From Nereida ignava (GTDB taxonomy: Bacteria; Pseudomonadota; Alphaproteobacteria; Rhodobacterales; Rhodobacteraceae): a stretch of 64,000 nucleotides of DNA. A program made the translations under genes and the position numbers. Each line of letters begins with the position of its first letter. Within the stretch, counting starts at the first letter, position 1. Shown piece by piece: positions 34,901 to 43,520 of this stretch. Below the pieces are notes generated by a model. It saw only the letters and a program-made list of their open reading frames with translations. It was not told the origin of the DNA and made no database searches. Location: contig NZ_CVPC01000002.1 in NCBI RefSeq assembly GCF_001049735.1, forward strand, positions 62,001 to 126,000, in the 5' to 3' direction.

Positions 34901-35812
34901 GTTGCCGCGCAGTTTCTTGACCTGGCCATTATCCGTGCGGAAACGCCCAATACCGGCCCGTTCGTTGCGGTAAATGCGTTACCTTGGACGGGACCGGCTG
35001 ATGTATTTATTGAGGTCGCCGATGAGGCTTTTGAACCGCAATTACAGATCACCGAACAGGCGACATCTGGCACAACCGTAACCGCGTTGAACACCGGCCC
35101 ATTCGGGGTAATCGACAGGACGGCTTTTGTTGATGTTGAGCTCACACACGGCGCGCTGTCGTCTGTAAATCTAGACAGCCTTCTGTCCGGTCAAAATGTC
35201 TTTGCAATTGGTCGCGGTGATGTGGCCGTGTGGGAACTTTTTCAGGCGCAAAATGCGGTTCTAATTGGTCCCAACAGGTATCGCCTTTCGGGGCTTGTGC
35301 GCGGGCAGCAGGGGACGGATGCATTTGTTCCTGATACGTGGCCTGTTGGGAGCAAAGTCGTCTTACTTGATGGTGCTGTCAGCCAGCTTGAACTTCCCGT
35401 AAATCAGCGCGGTGTAGAACAGACCTACCGCGTCGGACCATCGGGCCGTGCAGTAAATGATGCCGCTTACCGCGAGCATAGTTTTGCAGTCGCGGGGGCA
35501 AGTCTTCGTCCGTATAGGCCTTGCCATTTGCAGGTGCAGCGCGGCGATAGCCTCATTGCTGCGCAGTGGATGAGGCGGACACGGATTGACGGAGATCATT
35601 GGGATGGATTTGATGTGCCCGTCGGTGAAATGAGCGAGCAATACTTGATAAGGTTACGCGATGAAACTGGCGTGAAGCTTGAACAGACGGTGACGAGCCC
35701 CACCGCGGTGCTTAATGAGCCGTTAAGTATCAGTGGTAATCTAATCTTTGAAGTCGCACAGCTTTCGGATCGTTTTGGACCTGGACCATTTGCACAGATT
35801 GCCGTGCCTTAA
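31964..35812 (+). CDS. GTA gp15, megatron (baseplate/host-contact protein with TIM-barrel domain)
   Basis: A 1282-residue protein, the largest of the cluster. It opens with a short hydrophobic glycine-rich segment (LVLSAAGFAAGNMLGGTVLGVSSAVAGRFAGAMIGRAID) and the phage-tail J-like PVARVYGRMRVAGQVIWASQF. Residues around 420-730 form the GTA TIM-barrel-like domain (GGVDAFCVGSEMRELTRSL, KISYAADWSEYWGYQPDDGSGDRLFHLDPLWADDNVDFIGIDNYFP, YFTEIGCAAIDKGANQPNRFLDPKSSES). The putative phage tail domain follows (VRGYLDSGSETGRAALQPLITAYGLDVIDR) and beta domains to the end (YRLSGLVRGQQGTD). The frame is fully open. ATG 31964 or 31967 may be used. Confidence 0.95.
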   Translation: MMATLVLSAAGFAAGNMLGGTVLGVSSAVAGRFAGAMIGRAIDSRLSGAGSAPVETGRMDRLRLMGASQGTPVARVYGRMRVAGQVIWASQFQETTQTTSRSGKGMPTQRTTAYSYSISIAVALCEGTISGIGRIWADGTEVNLTQLNYRVYDGSPDQLADPTLEAIEGAGNVPAYRGTAYVVFEDLALERYGNRVPNFSFEVFRSGQEDAAIADVPELVRGVAMMPGTGEYALATTPAYVTRDGATVAVNENTPSGKSDFVTSVDGLAQELPKCASSLLVVSWFGNDLRAGECEISPRAEPNGVDAEGMPWNVSGLDRFAAGSVPVLENRAVYGGTPSDASVIEALQYLRAQGQHTVFYPFILMEQLSGNTLPHGDAEIGQPELPWRGRISASSEQAVSDFFGTCTLSDFSPTANGVHYTGPPERSYRRFILHYAHLCKAAGGVDAFCVGSEMRELTRSLPDAGFPAVGALIRLVRDVRTILGPNTKISYAADWSEYWGYQPDDGSGDRLFHLDPLWADDNVDFIGIDNYFPSADWRDEPDHTDESWGSIYDLGYLQSNIEGGEGFDWYYKSPEARDAQIRTPITDGAYDEPWVYRYKDIRGFWENSHFERIGGVRSEVPTAWQPRSKPFYFTEIGCAAIDKGANQPNRFLDPKSSESAVPHYSNGQRDELMQMQYLRAHLSYWNEPERNPQSDLYDGAMVDMSKAHVWAWDARPFPFFPGNAELWSDAENYDRGHWLNGRSSARSLSSVVREIANNAGITQVDTSGLFGYVRGYLDSGSETGRAALQPLITAYGLDVIDRAGTLVFQMRDGHPHGAIVLDELLVSDQNNGGISKLRGSGADLISDVRFSYVEADADYETATAQSTLPDASSNVVSSTEMSLALTAGEAQGMADRWLSEAHAGQDSVSFAVPPSMAHLGAGDVVQTDDGETKTLYRIDNVSRSTHLMMEGTRIDADVYARADPATVPISLRPFVVPTPVAAQFLDLAIIRAETPNTGPFVAVNALPWTGPADVFIEVADEAFEPQLQITEQATSGTTVTALNTGPFGVIDRTAFVDVELTHGALSSVNLDSLLSGQNVFAIGRGDVAVWELFQAQNAVLIGPNRYRLSGLVRGQQGTDAFVPDTWPVGSKVVLLDGAVSQLELPVNQRGVEQTYRVGPSGRAVNDAAYREHSFAVAGASLRPYRPCHLQVQRGDSLIAAQWMRRTRIDGDHWDGFDVPVGEMSEQYLIRLRDETGVKLEQTVTSPTAVLNEPLSISGNLIFEVAQLSDRFGPGPFAQIAVP

Positions 35813-35845
35813 GGGGATATTTTGACCGTCGTTACGTATACTTTT

Positions 35846-35873
35846 TTGGTTGGCGCTGCATATGTGCTAGGTT
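35846..35873 (+). promoter_or_regulatory. Candidate promoter of cysE
   Basis: TTGGTT (35846-35851) and TAGGTT (35868-35873) are 16 bases apart, 26 bases before the cysE start. The match is modest, but the GTA cluster ends at 35812 and cysE needs a separate start. Confidence 0.35.
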
Positions 35874-35899
35874 AGGGACAGGCGTGAAGGAGACCACCG

Positions 35900-36715
35900 A
35901 TGGCAAATGTTCGCACGACAAACCGCAGCATCGACCCGATTTGGGAGCAGGTGCAAGAAGAAGCGCATCAAGCGATTGTTGATGAGCCGCTTTTGGGCGG
36001 ATTGGTGCACAGCTCTTTGTTGCATCACGCGACTTTCGAGCGAGCTTTGTCTTATCGCTTGGCTTTAAAATTATCGTCCGGCGAGATGTCAGAGCAGCTG
36101 ATTGCAGAGATTGCAAACGCCGCCTATGCCCGTAATCCAGCGTTGGGTTTGGCGGCGCGGGCTGACTTGGCCGCGGTCTATGATCGTGATCCGGCATGTC
36201 ACCGCCTGATGCAGCCGCTCCTTTATTTCAAAGGATTTCAGGCAGTTCAGGCGCACCGCGTTGCCAACGCGTTGTGGCGCGAGGGTCGCGCCGATCTTGC
36301 GTATTTCATTCAGATGCGGACCTCGGAAATGTTCGGAATTGATATCCACCCTGGGGCCACGATTGGTCAGGGGATCATGATCGACCATGCCCACTCTATC
36401 GTGATCGGTGAGACCGCAGTTGTGGGCGATAATGTGTCAATGTTACACTCAGTAACCCTTGGCGGCACCGGTAAAGAAGATGACGACCGTCACCCGAAAA
36501 TTGGCGACGGTGTGTTGATCGGGGCCGGCGCGCATGTGCTTGGAAACATCTCAATCGGGCAATGCTGCCGGATTGCTGCCGGATCTGTTGTGCTTGAAGA
36601 TGTGCCACCGATGAAAACAGTCGCTGGTGTACCGGCTAAAATAGTTGGTGAGGCGGGGTGCTCTCAGCCATCGATTAGCATGGATCAATTGCTGAGTGGC
36701 TCAATGATCGAGTAG
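35900..36715 (+). CDS. cysE: Serine O-acetyltransferase CysE
   Basis: A 271-residue enzyme that acetylates serine with acetyl-CoA, the first step of cysteine synthesis. An N-terminal helical domain (IWEQVQEEAHQAIVDEPLLGGLVHSSLLHHATFERALSYRLALKL) precedes the left-handed beta-helix made of hexapeptide repeats (FGIDIHPGATIGQGIMIDHAHSIVIGETAVVGDNVSMLHSVTLGGTGK). The catalytic D-H pair is in the IDHAHS region. GAAGGAGACC is in front of the start. It is a housekeeping gene directly downstream of the GTA cluster, not part of it. Confidence 0.96.
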   Translation: MANVRTTNRSIDPIWEQVQEEAHQAIVDEPLLGGLVHSSLLHHATFERALSYRLALKLSSGEMSEQLIAEIANAAYARNPALGLAARADLAAVYDRDPACHRLMQPLLYFKGFQAVQAHRVANALWREGRADLAYFIQMRTSEMFGIDIHPGATIGQGIMIDHAHSIVIGETAVVGDNVSMLHSVTLGGTGKEDDDRHPKIGDGVLIGAGAHVLGNISIGQCCRIAAGSVVLEDVPPMKTVAGVPAKIVGEAGCSQPSISMDQLLSGSMIE

Positions 36716-36733
36716 AGCTCTACTTCAGTATTT

Positions 36734-36771
36734 AAAAAGGCCGCTAGGGGATATCTCCTAGCGGCCTTTTT
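36734..36771. terminator. Strong bidirectional terminator between cysE and pdhC
   Basis: AAAAAGGCCGCTAGG (36734-36748) pairs perfectly with CCTAGCGGCCTTTTT (36757-36771) around an eight-base loop. The A run on one side and T run on the other let it serve both convergent genes. Confidence 0.93.
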
Positions 36772-36802
36772 GTTTGGTATCAGTTAGTTCAGTGATGAGG
36801 CT

Positions 36803-38098
36803 TTACGCAAGCATGCCAACAGGATTTTCGAGGTTGTGCTTGATTGCGTTCAACAAGTTCGCACCAAGAGCCCCGTCAATGACACGGTGGTCAACTGACA
36901 TTGTGGTGGACATGACGGTAGCGACTTTCAGCTCTCCGTCAGCGCCGACGACAGGTTTCTTTGCACCTGCACCCACCGCCAAAATTGCGGAGTGCGGTGG
37001 GTTAATGATGGCGTCGAAGTTGTCGATGCCGAACATACCCAAGTTGGAAATCGCAAAGCTACCGCCTTGATACTCGTGAGGCGCCAACTTGCGATCACGC
37101 GCACGGGACGCCATGTCTTTCATCTGCGTGGAAAGCGCAGAAAGTGACTTTTGATCGGCGTCTTGTAGCACAGGGGTGAAAAGCCCGCCCTCAATTGCCA
37201 CTGCAACAGCAACATCTGAACGTTCCATTTTGAGTGTTCTGTCACCGGCCCAAACTGCGTTTGCTTCTGGCACCTGTTGCAGTGCAAGTGCGCAGGCTTT
37301 GATGATGAAGTCGTTTACGGACAGTTTGATGCCCCGAGGTTCTAGCGTTGCGTTGATCTCAGCGCGGAACTTCAAAAGCGCATCAAGCTCAATGTCGCGG
37401 CGCAGGTAGAAATGCGGTACAGACTGTTTCGCCTCGGTCAGACGGGCGGCAATTGTTTTGCGCATGCCGTCCAATTTAACTTCCTCAAAAGCGCGCCCTT
37501 CATACATCGCGATGACCTGATCGGTGCTCGGGCCTTGTGCGATTGTAGCGGATTGGCTGCTTGCGGTTGACGCTGCCGCAGCCGAAGTTTTCGGTGCAGC
37601 GGTGGCGTTTTCAACATCTGCTTTGATGATACGACCGTGAGGTCCTGATCCGGTCATGGATGACAGATCGATGCCTTTATCCGCTGCAATACGCCGCGCG
37701 AGGGGCGTTGCAAACACGCGTTCGCCCTTGGCTGTCTGTGGTGCCGCGGGGGCGGGAGACGTTTGTTGTGGCGCCGCCGGTGAGGCCTCAGCCACTGTAG
37801 TTTCAGCTTCGCTTGGTGCGGCAGCAGGTGTTGCAACAGCGCTGTCAGCGTCTTCGCCTTCTTCAAGCAGAACCGCAATTGCTGTGTTCACTTTGACACC
37901 TTCGGAGCCTTCGGCGACCAAGAGTTTGCCGATGACCCCTTCGTCCACGGCTTCAAACTCCATGGTCGCTTTGTCAGTCTCGATTTCTGCCAGCAAGTCA
38001 CCAGAGGCAACAGTGTCGCCTTCTTTGACAAGCCATTTTGCAAGTGTGCCTTCCTCCATCGTCGGAGAGAGCGCGGGCATTAGAATTTCAGTTGCCAT
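36803..38098 (-). CDS. pdhC: Pyruvate dehydrogenase E2, dihydrolipoamide acetyltransferase
   Basis: A 431-residue E2 core of the pyruvate dehydrogenase complex. Order: one lipoyl domain (residues 1-80; lipoyl lysine in [12 protein letters not shown]), an Ala/Pro/Thr-rich linker, the peripheral-subunit-binding domain ([37 protein letters not shown]), a second linker, and the acetyltransferase core ending in the catalytic [18 protein letters not shown]. The lipoyl domain is almost the same as that of pdhB. Last gene of pdhA-pdhB-pdhC, 12 bases after pdhB. Confidence 0.96.
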   Translation of the reverse strand: MATEILMPALSPTMEEGTLAKWLVKEGDTVASGDLLAEIETDKATMEFEAVDEGVIGKLLVAEGSEGVKVNTAIAVLLEEGEDADSAVATPAAAPSEAETTVAEASPAAPQQTSPAPAAPQTAKGERVFATPLARRIAADKGIDLSSMTGSGPHGRIIKADVENATAAPKTSAAAASTASSQSATIAQGPSTDQVIAMYEGRAFEEVKLDGMRKTIAARLTEAKQSVPHFYLRRDIELDALLKFRAEINATLEPRGIKLSVNDFIIKACALALQQVPEANAVWAGDRTLKMERSDVAVAVAIEGGLFTPVLQDADQKSLSALSTQMKDMASRARDRKLAPHEYQGGSFAISNLGMFGIDNFDAIINPPHSAILAVGAGAKKPVVGADGELKVATVMSTTMSVDHRVIDGALGANLLNAIKHNLENPVGMLA

Positions 38099-38110
38099 AT
38101 CTGCGGCTCC

Positions 38111-39487
38111 TTAACGGTAGGTGACTTGTTTAACGGCGGCGATGACCTCGTCTGTTGTGACAAGGGCAAGTTTTTCGAGGTTTGCGGCATATGGCATCGG
38201 TACGTCTTTACCTGTGCAGCTGATCACTGGCGCGTCGAGATAATCGAACGCGTGCTGCATGATCTGGCTGCCGATGTAGCTACCAACGCTGCCTTGTGGC
38301 CAACCTTCTTCGACGGTGACGCAGCGGTTTGTTTTACGCACGGACGCCAAGATGCTGTCCATATCCATCGGACGCAAAGTCCGCAGATCGATAACTTCCG
38401 CAGAGATACCTTCTTCAGCCAGCTTGTCTGCGGCCTCAAGAGCATATGTCATGCCGATACCAAATGACACGATTGTTACGTCGGTGCCTTCGCGCCAAAT
38501 TCGTGCCTTACCGAACGGAACAGTGTAGTCGTCCATGTCTGGCACATCGAAGGACCGGCCGTAGAGAATTTCGTTCTCAAGGAAGATCACAGGGTTCGGG
38601 TCACGGATCGCTGATTTCAGCAAACCTTTGGCGTCAGATGCGGAGTAGGGCATCGCAACTTTGAGACCAGGCACCTGCATGTACCATGCGGCGTAATCCT
38701 GAGAGTGCTGCGCGCCAACCCGTGCCGCAGCACCGTTTGGTCCACGGAAAACCATCGGGGCGCCCATCTGACCGCCTGACATATAAAGCGTCTTTGCCGC
38801 GGAATTGATAAGATGATCAATGGCTTGCATGGCGAAGTTAAATGTCATGAACTCAACAATCGGGCGCAGGCCAGCCATTGCGGACCCTGTGGCGATGCCT
38901 GCAAAACCGTGCTCGGTGATGGGGGTGTCGATGACGCGTTTTGCGCCGAACTCATCCAACAGACCTTGGCTGATTTTATAGGCACCCTGGTACTCAGCGA
39001 CTTCTTCGCCCATCAAGAAGACGCTTTCATTGCCGCGCATTTCTTCGGCCATCGCATCACGTAGTGCTTCGCGGACGGTCTGCTGTTTCATTTGCGTGCC
39101 TTCGGGCCAATCTGGCGATGTGTCCGGAGCAGGGGCCGCGGGTGCTGCGGCAGTTGCTGGAACACTGGTGGCTTCTGGCGCGGCTGTCGCGTCGGCAGCC
39201 GGTGCCGCTGCGGCGCTAGCCGTGTCAGCGGCGGACGCGTCTTCACCTTCTTCCAGTAATACGGCAATTGCTGTGTTCACTTTGACACCTTCAGAGCCCT
39301 CAGAGATGAGGATTTTACCAATCACACCTTCGTCGACAGCTTCAAATTCCATCGTAGCTTTGTCGGTTTCGATCTCGGCCAAGATGTCACCTGAGGCAAC
39401 GGTGTCGCCTTCTTTGACGAGCCATTTGGCCAGCGTGCCTTCTTCCATGGTGGGCGAGAGGGCGGGCATCAGAATTTCGGTTGCCAT
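38111..39487 (-). CDS. pdhB: Pyruvate dehydrogenase E1 beta with N-terminal lipoyl domain
   Basis: A 458-residue E1-beta subunit. Unlike the usual 325-residue form it begins with a full lipoyl domain (residues 1-80, lysine in [12 protein letters not shown]) and a 50-residue Ala/Pro linker. The E1-beta part then starts at [15 protein letters not shown] and contains [54 protein letters not shown] and [15 protein letters not shown]. This lipoyl-E1beta fusion is known from alphaproteobacteria. ATG 39487 gives the canonical lipoyl start; the open frame beyond it overlaps pdhA. The pdhA stop is two bases upstream of this start. Confidence 0.96.
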   Translation of the reverse strand: MATEILMPALSPTMEEGTLAKWLVKEGDTVASGDILAEIETDKATMEFEAVDEGVIGKILISEGSEGVKVNTAIAVLLEEGEDASAADTASAAAAPAADATAAPEATSVPATAAAPAAPAPDTSPDWPEGTQMKQQTVREALRDAMAEEMRGNESVFLMGEEVAEYQGAYKISQGLLDEFGAKRVIDTPITEHGFAGIATGSAMAGLRPIVEFMTFNFAMQAIDHLINSAAKTLYMSGGQMGAPMVFRGPNGAAARVGAQHSQDYAAWYMQVPGLKVAMPYSASDAKGLLKSAIRDPNPVIFLENEILYGRSFDVPDMDDYTVPFGKARIWREGTDVTIVSFGIGMTYALEAADKLAEEGISAEVIDLRTLRPMDMDSILASVRKTNRCVTVEEGWPQGSVGSYIGSQIMQHAFDYLDAPVISCTGKDVPMPYAANLEKLALVTTDEVIAAVKQVTYR

Positions 39488-39489
39488 AA

Positions 39490-40488
39490 TTATACGTCCT
39501 CGCTTGCGTAGATATCTGTCCAAAGTTCATCGACATGGGGCTCTGGGCTCTCTTTTGAGAACTCAGCCGCTTCGTTGACGATTGCTTTGATTTCTTTGTC
39601 GACTGCTTTCAACTCATCTTCTGAGGCGTGCTTACCAGTAAGTAGCATGTCGCGGATTTGTTCGATTGGATCGCGCTCGTCGCGCATTTTTTGGACCTCT
39701 TCGCGGGTCCGGTATTTCGCGGGATCAGACATGGAGTGACCACGGTAACGGTATGTTTTCACTTCCAAAATGTAGGGGCCTTTGCCTGCGCGGCAGTGCG
39801 CAACGGCTTTCTCACCCGCAGCTTTGACTGCCAAAACATCCATGCCGTCTACTTCTTCGCCAGCGATGCCGTATGCTTGACCGCGTGCGAAATAGCTGGG
39901 TGATTTGGTTGAGCGTTGGGTCGAGGTACCCATGGCGTATTGGTTGTTTTCAATCACGAAAACTGCGGGAAGCTGCCACAGCTCGGCCATGTTGTAGGTT
40001 TCATACACTTGGCCTTGGTTCGCTGCACCGTCGCCGAAGTAGATGAAGGTAACGTTGTCATTGCCGTTGTATTTGTCCGCAAAGGCAAGGCCCGCGCCAA
40101 GGGGAACTTGCGCTGCAACAATGCCGTGTCCGCCGTAGAAATGCTTTTCTTTAGAGAACATGTGCATCGAGCCACCTTTGCCGCGGCTGTAGCCACCCTC
40201 GCGACCAGTAAGTTCAGCCATGACACCTTTTGGATCCATGCCACAGGCCAGCATATGGCCGTGATCACGATATGATGTGATGCGCTTGTCGCCTTCTTTT
40301 GCAGCCGCTTCCAAGCCCACAACAACGGCTTCTTGGCCGATGTAGAGGTGGCAGAACCCGCCAATAAGACCCATGCCATAAAGCTGGCCTGCTTTTTCTT
40401 CAAAGCGGCGAATGAGTAGCATTTCACGGTAGTGGTTAAGAAGCTCATCTGCTGAGACATTCGGTGTGGCTGGTTTCTTAGCGGCCAT
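39490..40488 (-). CDS. pdhA: Pyruvate dehydrogenase E1 alpha
   Basis: A 332-residue thiamine diphosphate enzyme that decarboxylates pyruvate. The cofactor motif is [70 protein letters not shown] and [20 protein letters not shown] (the phosphorylation-loop equivalent) are also present. A strong AAGGAGGG lies in front of the ATG. It starts the pdhABC operon, behind a palindromic operator and promoter. Confidence 0.97.
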   Translation of the reverse strand: MAAKKPATPNVSADELLNHYREMLLIRRFEEKAGQLYGMGLIGGFCHLYIGQEAVVVGLEAAAKEGDKRITSYRDHGHMLACGMDPKGVMAELTGREGGYSRGKGGSMHMFSKEKHFYGGHGIVAAQVPLGAGLAFADKYNGNDNVTFIYFGDGAANQGQVYETYNMAELWQLPAVFVIENNQYAMGTSTQRSTKSPSYFARGQAYGIAGEEVDGMDVLAVKAAGEKAVAHCRAGKGPYILEVKTYRYRGHSMSDPAKYRTREEVQKMRDERDPIEQIRDMLLTGKHASEDELKAVDKEIKAIVNEAAEFSKESPEPHVDELWTDIYASEDV

Positions 40489-40530
40489 AAGGCTCCCTCC
40501 TTACACCCAAAGTCACGGGCGCAAACGCAT

Positions 40531-40550
40531 ATAGTTTAACATTAAACTAT
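40531..40550 (-). promoter_or_regulatory. Perfect palindromic operator upstream of pdhA
   Basis: ATAGTTTAA, two bases, then TTAAACTAT: a perfect 9+2+9 dyad. It begins where the candidate -10 box ends and so covers the expected transcription start. The size and AT-rich symmetry suit a dimeric repressor such as a MarR-type protein (inference). Confidence 0.6.
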
Positions 40551-40578
40551 TTCTACATTAGGGGGTTTTGGAAATCAA
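40550..40578 (-). promoter_or_regulatory. Candidate sigma70 promoter of pdhABC
   Basis: On the minus strand TTGATT (complement of 40573-40578) and TAGAAA (complement of 40550-40555) are 17 bases apart, each four of six matches to consensus, about 60 bases upstream of pdhA. Confidence 0.45.
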
Positions 40579-40691
40579 TAGGGGCAAAGTGGAGCAATCA
40601 AATATGCGCGTGAATTCACTGTTAAGAAGTGAAAATCAGCGCGTACTGCACTATGGACGACGTAGTTTTTTGCGGGGTCGGCACGGTTGGC

Positions 40692-40997
40692 TTAGCGGAT
40701 GACCATTTCGTCGCTGCGCACATATCCCAAAACATCACGGGCCTGCTCATCAAGTAGATCAAGGTCCAGGTAGGTGTCTGACAACCGACGGGTTTTGTTT
40801 TGCAACTCGGCCACATCTGCCAAAAGCGTGTCCAGTTCAGCCTGCAGCGTTGCGGCATCTGCCTCAATCTCGGCACGGCTAAAAATGCCATAATCGCCCT
40901 GAACGGCGGCAAATGTGAAATAAAAGCCAACAGCGCACATCACGACGAAATACACAATCGCACCGATAGAATGGCGTTTGCGGGTGTTGTATTTCAT
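40692..40997 (-). CDS. ftsB: Septum formation initiator FtsB/DivIC family
   Basis: A 101-residue bitopic protein. A membrane helix (IGAIVYFVVMCAVGFYFTFAAVQ) is followed by a periplasmic coiled coil (RAEIEADAATLQAELDTLLADVAELQNKTRRLSD) and a short tail LDEQARDVLGYVRSDEMVIR, which is the FtsB/DivIC layout. FtsB works with FtsL and FtsQ to activate septal wall synthesis. It lies upstream of pdhA, a neighbourhood seen in other Rhodobacteraceae. The 203 bases between it and pdhA hold the pdh promoter and operator. Confidence 0.85.
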   Translation of the reverse strand: MKYNTRKRHSIGAIVYFVVMCAVGFYFTFAAVQGDYGIFSRAEIEADAATLQAELDTLLADVAELQNKTRRLSDTYLDLDLLDEQARDVLGYVRSDEMVIR

Positions 40998-41152
40998 CGT
41001 TCTGCTGTGCCTCAGTTAGGTGCGCTCACTTTTCGGAGCGCTTGAGATGACACTACTGGAGGCGATTCGCTGTGGGAATCCCTAAAATGGTTAATTGGGC
41101 TGAAAATTGCCGAAAAACCGTATCTTTTCGCTCATTTAGCAGCCTTTGGGCC

Positions 41153-42046
41153 TTAGCCCGCGCAGGAGGCGTCAAAAATGCTGTCGATGGTCTGCGCAAT
41201 CGTCGTGTTGAATGCACTGTCGGTTTGGTCAGCGCTGAGACCTTCCGTAAGGGCGCGGCTGAATGAGGCGATGATACCGGTGTTGGCGCAAAGGCGCGTG
41301 TTGGCTTCTGTCCGTGAATAGCCGCCTGACAGGGCAACAACGCGCATGACGGCTTTGTGCTGAACCAGCGGTAAGTAGTGGTTGGCGGTTTCGGGCAGGG
41401 TGAGTTTCAGCATGACCTCTTGGCCATCGGGCAGTACATCAAGTTCGGCTTTGATTGCGTCGAGCAACATCGCTTCGGCTTCGGCTTTGTCCGCGATTGA
41501 GATCGTGACCTCCGGCTCGATGATCGGCACGAGGCCGTGGGACATGATCTGGCGCGCAATTGCGAATTGCTGTGCGACGACCGCTTTGATGCCGCTGGCG
41601 GAGGCGGCCGAGATCACAGACCGCATCTTGGTGCCGAACACGCCTTTTGCCACGGCGCGTTGACACAGTGCATCAAGATTGGGAATGGGGCGCAGCAGTT
41701 GCACGCCATCGGCTTCGTCCTCAAGACCTTTGTCGCATTTCAGGAAAGGCACAATGCGGTGGGTGTTCCACAGGTGCTCGGCGGTGGGCGTGCCGTCAAC
41801 ATCGCGGTCCATTGTCATCTCAAACAAGATCGCGCCAATGACTTTGTCGCCGTGAAATGCAGGGGCGCGGATGATGCGGGCGCGCATGTCGTGGATCAGG
41901 TCATACATTTCGTCGTCGTTGGCGTAGGCGCTTTCCTCAACTCCGTAGAGCCGCAGCGCCTTGGGGGTGGAGCCGCCGGATTGATCCAGTGCTGCAATGA
42001 AGCCGTCACCGGTGCGGATTTGGGCGGTCATGTCAGGGTTGGTCAT
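41153..42046 (-). CDS. fda: Class I fructose-bisphosphate aldolase
   Basis: A 297-residue class I (Schiff base) aldolase of the bacterial/staphylococcal type that splits fructose 1,6-bisphosphate. FIAALDQSGGSTPKALRLYG at the start, GVFGTKMRSVI, PIIEPEVTI and EVMLKLTLPE are conserved; the last two carry the catalytic Glu and Lys, and VVALSGGYSRTEAN the phosphate-binding SGG. ATG 42046 was chosen because AAGGA precedes it. It is near pgk, but the two lie in separate units with 176 bases between them. Confidence 0.92.
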   Translation of the reverse strand: MTNPDMTAQIRTGDGFIAALDQSGGSTPKALRLYGVEESAYANDDEMYDLIHDMRARIIRAPAFHGDKVIGAILFEMTMDRDVDGTPTAEHLWNTHRIVPFLKCDKGLEDEADGVQLLRPIPNLDALCQRAVAKGVFGTKMRSVISAASASGIKAVVAQQFAIARQIMSHGLVPIIEPEVTISIADKAEAEAMLLDAIKAELDVLPDGQEVMLKLTLPETANHYLPLVQHKAVMRVVALSGGYSRTEANTRLCANTGIIASFSRALTEGLSADQTDSAFNTTIAQTIDSIFDASCAG

Positions 42047-42127
42047 TGGGGCGTCCTTAGGCTGTGGGGCGCGAAATATCGCGGTTACCCCACCCTTAAG
42101 GCAGCGGTTTACGCATCGCAATTATGG

Positions 42128-42173
42128 TCGCGCTAACGGGTTGCGCTAACATGAATGCGGTGCGTAACGCATT
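42128..42173. promoter_or_regulatory. Repeats and palindromes between fda and pgk
   Basis: CGCGCTAAC (42129-42137) and TGCGCTAAC (42142-42150) are direct repeats 13 bases apart. Just beyond, TGCGTAACGCA (42161-42171) is a perfect palindrome inside a second dyad AATGCG (42154-42159)/CGCATT (42168-42173). They lie upstream of fda and downstream of pgk. The GTTAGCGC half-sites look like operators of LacI- or RpiR-type sugar regulators (inference). Confidence 0.45.
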
Positions 42174-42222
42174 GTAATTACGTGATCTGTTGTGGGTATT
42201 CGGGCGTGTGACGCAGGTGCAT

Positions 42223-43404
42223 TTACTGCGCCATCAAAGCCGCAACACCGGGAAGGGTTTTACCTTCCATCCATTCCAAGAACGCACCACCCGCGGTTGA
42301 GATATAGGTGAAATCATCCGCCGCACCCGCTTGGTTCAGGGCCGCAACCGTATCACCGCCACCCGCCACGGAAGTAAGCGTCCCTTCACGGGTTAGCCGC
42401 GCTGCGGCCTGTGCAGCAGCGTTTGTGGCCGCATCAAACGGCGCGATTTCGAACGCACCCAACGGGCCGTTCCAGATCAGCGTTTTCGCGTTTGCCAGCA
42501 CAGCTTCAATGCGTGCAACCGCGTCAGGCCCCGCATCAAGGATCATCGCGTCAGCGGGGCAGGCATTGGCGGCGACCACGTCATTTTCGGCGCCGGCTTT
42601 GAATTCACGGGCGACGACAACATCGCTTGGCAGCACAATCTCGCAGCCTGTGGAGGCTGCCTTGTCCATGATCGCGCGGGCAGTGTCGGCCAAATCGTGT
42701 TCGCACAGGGATTTACCCACGTCGATCCCTTGGGCCGCGAGGAATGTGTTTGCCATGCCCCCGCCAATCACAAGGTGGTCCACTTTCTCAATCAGGTTCG
42801 AGAGCAGGTCCAACTTTGTGGACACTTTTGCACCGCCAACCACAGCGACCACGGGGCGCTTGGGCGCACCCAAGGCAGCTTCAAGCGCGCCGAGCTCTTG
42901 CTGCATCAGACGCCCCGCGCATGAGGGCAAAAGCGTTGCGACACCTGTCGTTGAGGCATGGGCACGGTGGGCGGCAGAGAAAGCATCATTGCAGAAGATA
43001 TCGCCCAACGTGGCCAAGAAAGCCGCCATTTCTGGGTCATTTGCTTCTTCCATGGCCGAAAAGCGCGTGTTTTCGAGCAAGATGATGGCATCCATTGGCT
43101 GTGCGTCGATAAATTCGCGGGACGGGCGCTCAACAAAAGTGACGGGCGCGCCGAACGTGTCGCTGAGGGCAGGGACCAGCTGTTGTAGTGACATCTCGGG
43201 AACAACTTTGCCCTTGGGGCGGCCAAAGTGGGCCAGCAAGATCGGACAGCCCAAGGCGGCGCGAATATCGGCAATGGTGGGGGCGATGCGTTCGATGCGG
43301 CTGGCGTCTGTGACACGGCCGTTTTCCATCGGCACGTTGATGTCTACGCGCACCAGAACCCGTTTGTCCGAAAGCGCCATGTCATCAAGTGTTTTCCAGC
43401 CCAT
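42223..43404 (-). CDS. pgk: Phosphoglycerate kinase
   Basis: A 393-residue glycolytic kinase that transfers phosphate between 1,3-bisphosphoglycerate and [34 protein letters not shown] and [21 protein letters not shown] form the substrate half; [39 protein letters not shown] and [19 protein letters not shown] the nucleotide half, and [22 protein letters not shown] is the C-terminus. It is divergent from the cyclophilin genes. Confidence 0.97.
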   Translation of the reverse strand: MGWKTLDDMALSDKRVLVRVDINVPMENGRVTDASRIERIAPTIADIRAALGCPILLAHFGRPKGKVVPEMSLQQLVPALSDTFGAPVTFVERPSREFIDAQPMDAIILLENTRFSAMEEANDPEMAAFLATLGDIFCNDAFSAAHRAHASTTGVATLLPSCAGRLMQQELGALEAALGAPKRPVVAVVGGAKVSTKLDLLSNLIEKVDHLVIGGGMANTFLAAQGIDVGKSLCEHDLADTARAIMDKAASTGCEIVLPSDVVVAREFKAGAENDVVAANACPADAMILDAGPDAVARIEAVLANAKTLIWNGPLGAFEIAPFDAATNAAAQAAARLTREGTLTSVAGGGDTVAALNQAGAADDFTYISTAGGAFLEWMEGKTLPGVAALMAQ

Positions 43405-43463
43405 ATTTTTGCCCGTCCTGCGTTGAATTGGTGTTTGCGACCTCTAACGCGGGGGCTACCTGC

Positions 43464-43492
43464 TTGGCAATCCGATTGATCCGACCTAGGTT
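43464..43492 (+). promoter_or_regulatory. Candidate sigma70 promoter of the cyclophilin pair
   Basis: TTGGCA (43464-43469) and TAGGTT (43487-43492) are 17 bases apart, 28 bases before the first cyclophilin gene. Confidence 0.45.
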
Positions 43493-43520
43493 CCGCACAA
43501 ACACAAAATGGAGAGACCCA

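Noticed and set aside
21951-35812. Intact prophage
   Set aside because: There are no integrase, repressor, replication or lysis genes and no attachment repeats; the gene set and small sizes match GTAs.
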